From assembly GCA_036939355.1 (NCBI GenBank), contig JALLAP010001171.1, positions 1 through 10,297 of the forward strand: a DNA stretch of 10,297 nt, read 5' to 3'. The translations under genes and the position numbers were made by a program. This document shows positions 1 through 6,771 of the stretch, one piece after another. Every line of letters starts with the position of its first letter. Positions within the stretch are counted from its first letter, which is position 1. Source of the DNA: Thalassiosira profunda. Lineage: Eukaryota; Bacillariophyta; Thalassiosirophyceae; Thalassiosirales; Thalassiosiraceae. Below the pieces are notes generated by a model, which saw only the letters and a program-made list of their open reading frames with translations, was not told the origin of the DNA and did not search any database.

Positions 1-117
1 TGGAGAGCTGTGGGAGAGGCGTCTCTGTCATCGATTGCCCTCCGTGTGAGCGTCCTTGACCGGTGCTTGAAGTATTCCCAGAAGAGAAAGAAGGGCTCCT
101 CACTCGACAACTTGTAG
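1..117 (+). CDS. Probable C-terminal tail of a gene entering from the left edge (partial)
   Basis: Frame 1 is open from the left edge to a TAG at 115-117 and encodes 38 residues. They read as a helical piece with a basic end, containing SLSSIALRVSVLD and then KYSQKRKKGSSLDNL. The segment is short, so this is a weak call. In its favour, a plus-strand gene ending here fits the strict strand alternation of the window and the tight convergent spacing seen at the other two 3'-3' junctions; 63 bp separate it from the lipase stop. I do not recognise the family. It could be chance open sequence in the lipase 3' flank. The sequence left of the edge would decide. Confidence 0.4.
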   Translation, partial: WRAVGEASLSSIALRVSVLDRCLKYSQKRKKGSSLDNL

Positions 118-180
118 GTAATGTAGGTCTAGAACACTATGGGTATGTGCTATGCACCATTCGACCTTCTGTCTATCATC

Positions 181-2406
181 TCAGTCTTCCTCAAGCACCT
201 TTTCTGCGTAATCAGCAACTGGCCGATTGTAGGCAGGAAAAAAGTGATGAACAAAGGAGCGCACCGCAACACTGACGTAACTAATCCGAAACACATCGAG
301 CTTGAAGACTTCATCGAGAGCCGGCAGCAGCTCGCGGGACGATATTTGCACAATGCTGTCGACCGGAGGTACCGCTGTGTTGACCGAGACGAGTCTATCT
401 GTGAGATATCGACTGGGCTCGGGCAACAGGAGATGCTGCTCGCCAATGGATCGGTAGTTCTGTCCAAGCTTCACTCTGGCGTTGCCCCTGTAGGCAGGCC
501 ATCCTTCCCAGGATTCCAGGATCGTTTTGAGGATCGGTCTCAGCGTCCTCGTCGGACCGGAGACCCAAGGGGTGTAGCCATCCTCGCCGAGGTCGTCTAT
601 CAAAGGATACAGAGGGTCATATTCACTGAAAAGCCGCACGATCGGATCCCAGGGTTGACAGTATCCAAATACAATGTCTGTGGGCAAGCCGAATGCGTCG
701 AGGACGGAGCACGTGTCGCTGCCTTCTAACTGTGCCATTTGCTTCAGATTGGAGGTCGACTCAATCTCGAAGATGGGCGGGGATCCCCACGAGTACACTC
801 GAAGGACGTTCTCCTTCACAAAACTCTCTCCACGGTCATTGGCAAGGAGGATCATGACCAACACTGCCAGAGAGCCACCAATGGAATGCCCAGTAAACAC
901 AAACTTGTGCCCCGGCGATGTCAGGTCTACATATTGCCCCAACTCCGCGAGGAGCTCTTGCGCCAATGCCAGCATCCCCTCGTGGACCCGCACCTCAGCT
1001 TTACCGTTCTGCAAAATGGGCACGGGAGATGCAGTGCACACGACGTTGAGCAGCCCCTCTCTATCCACCTCGTCGTCGCTCGCGTCGTACCCGCGCAGGA
1101 CGAACGTTCGTACCAACGTCGGTTTCCTTTCCTTGTTCGATGCGTCAGATCGGAAATCATCTTCGTATTGGATGCTATCAGTGACGAGCCACCCGACATC
1201 CGCCGTCTTTCCCTGCGCCACAATACTGTGTCCTGCCTCGTGCGTCCGGGCCACGTTATCCTCGTACACCGCCCCGGCCAGCCTTGCAAACTCTGAAGGT
1301 TTAACCGCCTTCCTCATCTGCTCCTCCGCCGGGATGCTCCTGACGGAAGGATAGTTGCCAAACAACGGTGCATAGCCACCCGCCAGGACTCCGTTCGCAA
1401 ATTGCACAAGCTCAGCGGTGTAGGCGGCCGTGGCCCTTGGCGCCCTCCCTGCTTGCTGGAAAATGTCGTAGGCGGCCGCGGTGAGGTTGCCCGACGCCTG
1501 TTGCAAAGCGAGGGCATCGCTCGCCCGGACAATCAGTGATTGAAGCGCCGAGGGAGAGAAGGCGGAGCTCGTCCCATTGAACAGAAACTCGAGCCGCTGC
1601 GAGGCATCCTGGAGCATCTTTTCTGTGGCCGCGGCTGTGTTGAACGCGGGTGTAGGTACGAGCCCTCCATTTTCATCGATTGTCGCGTCGGGGACCAGAT
1701 TCACCAGCTCCTCGAAGGTGACATTCATCCCACCATCCTCGGGCACCAGTTCCGCAATCTCCTGGACATTCTTTCGCAACAGTGGAACAAATTCATCCCA
1801 TCTCAACAGCTCGTTGTCCAAAAACGGGAAGAGCTTGGTGCCAGACGCTGCTGCCGTGCCATTCTTTCCTCCCAATAGATTCCAATTGAATTGCGAGCCC
1901 TCCTCATCCATCGTCTTTCGGAGACTATCAATATCGGGCAACAACATCTCCACCTCTTTATCTGTATCATTTGCAGCCGCAAGTAGAGCCTCCATATTGA
2001 TCATCCCGGAGAGGGAGGCCACTTCCGCGCCCATTTCTTCCTCCCACCCATTGGTTCGTCTATTATTTGCAAGGAAGGGGAGGGATGCGAATGACATCCC
2101 CTCCTTTTTCGTCTCCCCCGTTCTTGTCTCCACTTTGGGCGCAGGCGGCGGCCGATCCTCGGATACCTCCCAACGGGTGAGGGCCTTCACCCACGCCGGG
2201 AAATCGCCGCCGCCCTTGCCCGGCTCCTCCGTTTTGACGCCCCCCTCCTCATCGTCATCGGCATAGACACGCTTTGCAATGACGGAGCGCCCATCACGCG
2301 CCAACCACGGCCGATGGTGAGTAACGAAGGCCGCGCCGCCAAAGCCACCGCGCCCATCGGCGCCGGCCGCGGCAATTAGACCAAGGGCGACCTCCCTGGC
2401 GACCAT
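181..2406 (-). CDS. Class 3 (fungal-type) lipase, alpha/beta hydrolase, long N-terminal extension
   Basis: Predicted triacylglycerol or polar-lipid acyl hydrolase of 741 residues. The nucleophile elbow GHSIGGSLAVLV places the catalytic Ser at about residue 508, after the hydrophobic strand KFVFT. It is followed by the SWGSPPIF segment typical of class 3 lipases. The likely acid is the Asp in QPWDPIVRLF (about 587), and the likely His is one of the pair in FVHHFFPAY (about 720-721). The core runs from about residue 370 to the C-terminus, with VLRGYDASDDEVDRE upstream of the elbow. The first about 370 residues are an extension of unknown function, Gly/Ala-rich at the very start, then acidic and Pro-rich. 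I start at the ATG at 2406: the codon before it is GTG, and an in-frame stop lies upstream at 2524-2526 with no other ATG between. The start MVAREVALGLIAAAGA followed by GGAAF could be a weak targeting leader, so plastid or secretory location is possible but unproven. The frame is intact and intronless. Substrate cannot be read from sequence. Confidence 0.88.
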   Translation of the reverse strand: MVAREVALGLIAAAGADGRGGFGGAAFVTHHRPWLARDGRSVIAKRVYADDDEEGGVKTEEPGKGGGDFPAWVKALTRWEVSEDRPPPAPKVETRTGETKKEGMSFASLPFLANNRRTNGWEEEMGAEVASLSGMINMEALLAAANDTDKEVEMLLPDIDSLRKTMDEEGSQFNWNLLGGKNGTAAASGTKLFPFLDNELLRWDEFVPLLRKNVQEIAELVPEDGGMNVTFEELVNLVPDATIDENGGLVPTPAFNTAAATEKMLQDASQRLEFLFNGTSSAFSPSALQSLIVRASDALALQQASGNLTAAAYDIFQQAGRAPRATAAYTAELVQFANGVLAGGYAPLFGNYPSVRSIPAEEQMRKAVKPSEFARLAGAVYEDNVARTHEAGHSIVAQGKTADVGWLVTDSIQYEDDFRSDASNKERKPTLVRTFVLRGYDASDDEVDREGLLNVVCTASPVPILQNGKAEVRVHEGMLALAQELLAELGQYVDLTSPGHKFVFTGHSIGGSLAVLVMILLANDRGESFVKENVLRVYSWGSPPIFEIESTSNLKQMAQLEGSDTCSVLDAFGLPTDIVFGYCQPWDPIVRLFSEYDPLYPLIDDLGEDGYTPWVSGPTRTLRPILKTILESWEGWPAYRGNARVKLGQNYRSIGEQHLLLPEPSRYLTDRLVSVNTAVPPVDSIVQISSRELLPALDEVFKLDVFRISYVSVAVRSFVHHFFPAYNRPVADYAEKVLEED

Positions 2407-2631
2407 CACGAGGGCAGGGATGGTCGAGGCGCGGCGGGGATAGTGCAGAAAATGAGAATGAGGGGCGTATGTACGTCGCTCCGCGCGACCCTCCGCCAGC
2501 CGCCAGCGACCAGCGCTCGCCGCTTATCGCCTCGGCAGAGCATGGCGGTGCCGTCGTCTGCGCGACACCGGCGGCGCACTCCCCTCCGGCCCTCGCCATT
2601 GCCACTGCGGACGCCGCTGGGCGCATCATCG
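2407..2631. promoter_or_regulatory. Divergent promoter region between lipase and reductase-glutaredoxin genes
   Basis: These 225 bp separate the lipase ATG (2406) from the preferred reductase ATG (2632). Both genes must be transcribed from this stretch unless the reductase starts earlier. It is GC-rich, and its plus-strand translation is low-complexity Arg/Pro/Ser, which argues for 5' UTR and promoter rather than protein. I see no clear TATA box. If the reductase used its upstream in-frame ATGs at 2452 or 2458, only about 50 bp would remain for both promoters. Confidence 0.5.
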
Positions 2632-4301
2632 ATGAAGCGACGGACGCAAAATGGCACGTGCAATGCCGGCACTGCAATTTGCATCTCACTCCTGTGCCTT
2701 TTGATCGTCGTTGGTGCACTCTTCTCGACGACGTTCCACCTCGCGGCAATATCGGTTCACAAGGGCCGAGGATTGTTGTCGAGGGCTGCAATTGCAAACA
2801 ATCGTGGCAGTGGAGGCGAGGGTGGCGAGAGAATGCAGCCAAAGCCCATCGCGTACGTGGACCTCTCCGGTGGATTGCGACAATACGATGTGATAGTCGT
2901 CGGATGCGGCCCCGCAGGCCTATCGGCAGCCCTGTTTGCCTCGAGGATGGGCCTTTCGGTGCTCGTTTGTGGAAGCCCCTCGGCGGGATCGCTGGCGGGC
3001 ACGGATCGGTTGGACAACTTTCCCTCCTTCCTAGGCTTGGGTAACGGTGGAGGAGGGCAGGGATGGGTCGATACGGCGGTGGAGCAGGCGTCCTCGTTTG
3101 GGGCGGAGTTTGCCCCGCCATCGGTGCTAGCTGCGGGACTTGCAAAGACGAATGGTGTATTTGAGGTGCAGTTGGGCGATGCAACTCATACAAAAGTGCA
3201 CGCGAAGACGGTCATCGTGGCATCAGGATCAACACCGCGACGACTGAATCTACCCCATGAACAAATTTTATGGGGCCACTCGTTGCACAGTTGTGCGCTC
3301 TGTGATGGCGATTTGTACGCTCGTGGTAAGAGAGGCGTCGCTGTAATTGGAGGGGGGGATGCGGCCGTGGAGGCTGTGTCTTTGCTCCACAAGATGGGCG
3401 TCGCGAGCATCCATTGGATCCACCGCCGGGAGGAGTATCGGGCGAGCGCATTGGAGGTGGAACGGGTAAAGCAGCTTTCCAATGTGAACGTTTGGGCGCC
3501 ATTTGTGGTGGTGAAATGGATGACAAAAGAATCTGACGTGCTGGAAGGGGTACGCATCGTTGGAGCTATAGATGGAGTCGCCGATCCCGAGGCTGCCTCG
3601 TCGCTCACAATCCCGGTCGATGGCGCATTCCTGATGATCGGATCGACGCCCAACTCGGACTGGCTGCAAAGTTCAGGAATGGACATCGATCCAACGACAA
3701 AGTTGGTGCGCATTGCATCTTCTCAGGATGGTCCCCAGTTTTCGACCGCCACGTCCATTGATGGAGTATGGCTGCGGGCGAGGTAGTCGATGAGGTCTAC
3801 CGCCAAGCATTGACGGCATCATCAGAGGGAGCAAAGGCGGCGATTGACGCCCAGAGATACCTGCGCCAAATGGGGATGGAGACGAGTTCCCAACACGCGG
3901 ACGCCGCGAAAAGAGAGCCGGCGGCGCTCCAACCATCAGAGGATGGCAAAAAGAGCAAAAGACCGGTGAACTGCGATCTGACCAAGGCGGAATGCATCCA
4001 GTCGGTCGTCTCGTCGCACCCAGTCGTCGTCTTTTCCAAATACTACTGCCCCCACTGCCGTCGCGCGCTCGAGGCCCTGCGGGCGTTCACATACAAATCT
4101 GCCGACCTACCGCTGGTACTTGACTTGACCGAGATCGAAGGCGGTCTCAGGGCCCAAGACACGCTCGCGGTCATGACGGGACGGCGGACGGTGCCCAACG
4201 TGTTCGTTGGCGGGAAGTCAATCGGTGGAGGCGATGAGACGACTGCGTTGTATCGAGAGGGAAAGCTGGAAGGGCTGCTGCGCGATGCTGGGGCAATCTA
4301 G
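2632..4301 (+). CDS. NADPH-thioredoxin-reductase / glutaredoxin fusion, one-base frame break
   Basis: Flavoprotein disulfide reductase of the low-molecular-weight NTR type joined to a dithiol glutaredoxin. In order: a leader beginning MKRRTQ with a hydrophobic stretch (ISLLCLLIVVGAL); the FAD-binding motif VGCGPAGLSAA (about 2899-2931); the redox pair CALC within HSCALCDGD (3292-3303); the NADPH site GGGDAA with HRREEYRAS, the paired Arg indicating NADPH; and the C-terminal FAD motif. The frame breaks inside that last motif. Frame 1 gives TSIDGVW then a stop at 3784-3786, while the frame opening at 3768 gives AAGEVVDEVYRQ, the expected continuation. After a linker of about 35 residues comes a glutaredoxin with CPHC (4047-4058), TVPNVFV and GGGDE, which are the active site and glutathione-binding features. 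I prefer the ATG at 2632 because it gives a signal-peptide-like N-terminus; ATGs at 2452, 2458 and 2542 are in frame upstream. The role is probably NADPH-driven reduction of the attached glutaredoxin or partners in a membrane-bounded compartment. The stop lies 27 bp from the convergent DRC7 stop. Confidence 0.85.
3768..3772 (+). other. Frame break in the reductase-glutaredoxin gene (apparent one-base deletion)
   Basis: Reductase homology ends in frame 1 at Gly-Val-Trp (TGG at 3769-3771) and resumes without gap in the frame where GCT begins at 3771, giving Ala-Ala-Gly-Glu. One extra base between 3768 and 3772 would restore a continuous FAD motif. No intron fits, because coding homology is contiguous across the point. 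No X XXY YYZ slippery heptamer is present. Assembly error, natural mutation or allele are all possible. Confidence 0.85.
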
Positions 4302-4328
4302 AGGTGGTTATCTTTACGACGCAGGATT
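4302..4328. other. 27-bp convergent intergenic spacer
   Basis: Only 27 bp lie between the TAG of the reductase-glutaredoxin gene (4299-4301) and the stop of the DRC7 gene (4329-4331 on the minus strand). Transcripts with any ordinary 3' UTR must run into the opposite gene, so antisense overlap is expected. I see no obvious shared polyadenylation palindrome. Confidence 0.7.
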
Positions 4329-6458
4329 CTACTCATCGTCGTCGTGGATTGATGCAAGGCGAATGTCGTCACGAAGCCTCTGGTCTAGCTCTTGATACTT
4401 GGCAATTGATCGCTCTTCGTGCTCAGCGAGGCGTTTCTGGAGTACCTCGATACGAAATTGGGCATCGTCGTTCCCTTCATTGGATCTCTCACGATCGAGT
4501 TTGGACTGGATCACCTTGGCACGCTCCAGCATGCGGTCCTTGGTATCGTCGAGGCTGCCTTTTTCACTTGGAGAGCGTCTTCCTTCGTCAGAGGCCCCTT
4601 TCCCTGGAGATACGGAGAGAGATAATCAAAGGTGGCGCCTGCGCCCTTCTCATCCGTCTTGCCGGGGCCAGGATTTGAGGAGGAGCTGCTTTCGCTGGCA
4701 GATGTTTGAGAGGCATCGGTGGCCAAGGTGCTCATTTCATGCTGGTATTTAGCCTCATTGAGACCGTTCATTTCCGCCTGCGTCCGTTTCACTTCGGACA
4801 CAGAGGCACTCTCCAACTTGAGGAGCTCCTTTTCGAGCGAGTCGCCGCTCGAGAGGTCATCCTTGCGGTAAATGTCTTCCTTTTGCAGCACTGGGTGCTC
4901 ACAGTGACACTTGACCTTGATGCAACGCTCTTGCAGCAGATAGGAGCGGGAAGCGACAGAGCTTTCCAGATCACCTGTTGACACGTCGAAGTGCTCACTG
5001 CGAACATTAATGGGGAAGTGAGCGCACAGCATCCGTTTGGTGGGGCAAAAACCAGCGAGGAAGCACTCACTCTATCCTCTCAATGGCCGCCTTTTTACCA
5101 TCGCCAAGAGGGACTAGCTCTGGCTTCAACGTCTTCTTGGGCGACTCCGTGTCATCACTCTGAGACAAAAGGTGAACCTCTCTGCGCACGAGGCCGTCGC
5201 TTCTATTGCGGAAGTGCTCAGTGATGGTTGACCCGAACTTTTCCCGTCTCTCCACTAGGCCATCTGCCCGTGTCTTCTCATGAAACGCGACAGAGCGCAT
5301 CCCGGGTGCTTCGCTTCGCTCAATCATATTGCTTTTGTTGGAGAGCAGCTCGTGAGTCTGATTCTCCAATGGTCGTCGGGTTCGTCGAATCAGGTGGTCT
5401 TCTCTCTGTCTGGAGCAATACGTCTCCTCGCATTCCACGACAATCAGCTGATTGGAGTCCTCATATCGGAAGGCTTGGCTCACGAGAGCTTGCGGATCGA
5501 TGCCTTTTCCAAACAGCACGATCTTGCATCGGTCAAGGGTGATGGTTCGTTTGCCATCGGGAGGATATCGAATCCTAAACCTCTCCTTTGGGAGGTCGAG
5601 CGGTCGAACCCACGAGAAAGGTGCAACATGACCTTCCGGCAACACTGTTCTCCACGTTTCACTGTTGGTGAAGTCAAGCCCACTCTTGCTGATGCTGCCG
5701 TCTCCGGTATTGATCCAGCAATTCTTGTCATTGCAAACAGAATGCACCCGAGTGTACGGCGAATCGTCGCACGGATAAACGACACTGGTCGATGGCTCAA
5801 CAAAAACGGTGGTAAAGATGTCTCTTTTGCCCGCCTTGACCAGCAACCAGCAGTGGATGCCGTCGCCTTGGGATGGCTTTTGGGCGTAGTGTTTATCCTC
5901 GATCAACGTCTCTACGCGCCGTTGGTTGGCCGCATCGTCTTCGTCGCTGCTTTGCAACGCAAGAGCCATGTGGCTTTGGTCTCTGAGACGCAACCAATCG
6001 GGAGCTGTGCCGCAGACAACAAACGCATCAAACCCCGCCCCAATCAACAGCGAGGCGAGAAGAAAGGAACAATCAAAGCAGTCTCCGACGGCCCAGTCTA
6101 GGGTTTGTGCAGGAGAGACGACTGTCAGAGTTGGAGAAGCGTCAGCCTCGAGCGGTTCGTATTGAATAAAGTTGGCCACGAAACTAGCGCACGACTGTAG
6201 ATCGAAGAGCTCGGGGTAGGGGAGGAGCGTTGGCTTGAGAAAAGTGCAAATGAATTTCTCCACGCCGTTTTCATTGGCTGGTCGGAGGAGCGGAAGTCGT
6301 TCTTTCAGATGTGGCGAACTCTTGAGAAGTTCCGAGGCAAACGTCTCCACGAGGGCGCTGCATTGTTCTTCCGCAGCACTGCTCTCTGGGCCGCCGCCCT
6401 TGATTTGATCGAGGCGGGCGGCCTTCGTCGAGGCCAGGCCTTCCGCCGTGCAACGCAT
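4329..6458 (-). CDS. DRC7: Dynein regulatory complex subunit 7 (CCDC135-like), one intron, one frame break
   Basis: Axonemal nexin-dynein regulatory complex subunit, which helps govern ciliary motility. Coding exons are 6458-5071 and 4997-4329, about 685 residues if one missing base is allowed. The N-terminal half carries a transglutaminase/peptidase-like fold: GDCFDCSFLLASLLIGAGFD with the Cys near residue 127, then IHCWLL with the His near 202, and FVEP supplying the acidic position. In this family the fold is thought to be structural. Next come the paired ADGLVERRE and SDGLVRREV motifs, a conserved middle part, then a coiled-coil end with QFRIEVLQKRL and KYQELDQRLRDD, which matches the DRC7 C-terminus as I remember it. 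I start at the ATG at 6458; the codon at 6506 in this frame is GTG and a stop lies at 6519-6521. A short upstream exon with an ATG near 6552 is conceivable. Beside the intron, the frame changes at an A5 run (4564-4560). The gene is shorter than the vertebrate orthologue of about 870 residues. Confidence 0.88.
4560..4564 (-). other. Frame break at an A5 run in DRC7
   Basis: On the minus strand the frame reads DALQVKKAAST and soon stops at 4511-4513. Dropping to the other frame just after the A5 run gives GSLDDTKDRMLERAKVIQ, which continues the DRC7 C-terminal helix through to a proper stop at 4329. Six A's instead of five would join the two. Homology is contiguous, so an intron is excluded. 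Homopolymer undercalling is the simplest explanation. Confidence 0.82.
4998..5070 (-). other. Spliceosomal intron in DRC7 (73 nt)
   Basis: On the minus strand the first exon ends ...ATAGA at 5071 and the intron begins GTGAGTGC at 5070. It ends TTCGCAG at 4998, and the next exon opens TGAGCAC at 4997. Splicing joins GA to T, giving GAT (Asp), and continues AIERIDEHFDVSTGDLE without a stop. The unspliced frame stops at once (TGA, 5069-5067). A candidate branch site GCTCAC lies about 20 nt before the acceptor, and a TTAAT lies closer. Phase 2. Confidence 0.88.
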
Positions 6459-6506
6459 TGAGCTGGGCTGAGGAGGTGAGCCCGAAGTCAAGGGACGCAA
6501 GGCCAC

Positions 6507-6771
6507 CTGCCCGAGCGGCTAGCTTGGGCTTGATGCTTCGAGTTGGTATGCATTGAGACTGTAACAACAGAGGGAGCCAGCGAGCCGAATGGTTTTTGAT
6601 TTCGAATTCACCTTCAGAAAATTCAAATCAAATATTTGAAATGAGTTCGAAAATTTGAAAATTTTGATGTTCAAAATTTTCAAACAAGTTTGAAAATTCA
6701 AATTGTAAATCAGATTTTCAAAATTGGCTTGAAAGCTCCGAGCGATCACTCCATCTGACCACCTGCCGACG
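6507..6771. promoter_or_regulatory. Divergent promoter between DRC7 and the 330-residue gene, with AT-rich core
   Basis: The spacer between DRC7 (ATG at 6458) and the plus-strand gene (ATG at 6772) holds no supported coding sequence in this interval. Its core, 6601-6720, is about 78% A+T by hand count, against a GC-rich remainder. The core is packed with TTTGAA and its complement TTCAAA. It must serve as promoter for both genes. A DRC7 5' UTR, and possibly a small upstream exon, occupies the left part. Confidence 0.6.
6622..6722. repeat. Nested inverted repeats built on TTTGAA/TTCAAA
   Basis: A perfect 14-bp inverted repeat has arms TTTGAAAATTTTGA (6654-6667) and its exact complement (6671-6684), separated by only TGT. 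A second palindrome has TTTGAA (6689-6694) and TTCAAA (6697-6702) around AA. A third pairs TTCAAAT (6622-6628) with ATTTGAA (6634-6640). In all, TTTGAA occurs three times and TTCAAA five times within about 100 bp. It could form cruciforms or bind a dimeric regulator repeatedly; it may also be simple AT-rich drift. Confidence 0.75.

Noticed and set aside
139..1354. Plus-strand open frames opposite the lipase
   Set aside because: The opposite strand carries the clear lipase motifs with an intact 741-codon frame; these frames show no domain and overlap each other.
2443..2631. Extended N-terminus of the reductase from the GTG at 2443 or the ATGs at 2452 and 2458
   Set aside because: The translation is low-complexity Arg/Pro/Ser, the first codon is GTG, and it would leave about 50 bp for two promoters. 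The ATG at 2632 gives a sensible leader. Not fully excluded.
2294..3193. Long antisense open frame of about 300 codons opposite the reductase start
   Set aside because: Its composition is Pro/Arg/His-rich, it lies opposite well-supported FAD-domain coding sequence, and it shows no family signature. It is a GC-rich shadow frame.
3765..3790. Intron or programmed ribosomal frameshift at the reductase frame break
   Set aside because: Homology is contiguous, so there is no room for an intron, and there is no slippery heptamer of the X XXY YYZ type.
4556..4570. Programmed -1 frameshift at G AAA AAG in DRC7
   Set aside because: The heptamer is only a partial match to a slippery site and a missing A in a homopolymer is simpler. 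Kept as a remote possibility pending reads.
5280..6101. Plus-strand open frame of 273 codons opposite DRC7
   Set aside because: The minus strand carries the transglutaminase-like and DGLVERRE motifs of DRC7; the plus frame has no recognisable content.
6459..6567. Small upstream DRC7 exon starting at the ATG near 6552 with a 44-nt intron (GT at about 6503, AG just before CTCAATG)
   Set aside because: The frame would join correctly, but the intron is much shorter than the two firm ones (71 and 73 nt) and the added residues show no support. Not listed as a feature.
6540..6570. RFX X-box-like site near GTTGTTAC upstream of DRC7
   Set aside because: It lacks a proper second half-site, so the match to the X-box consensus is poor.
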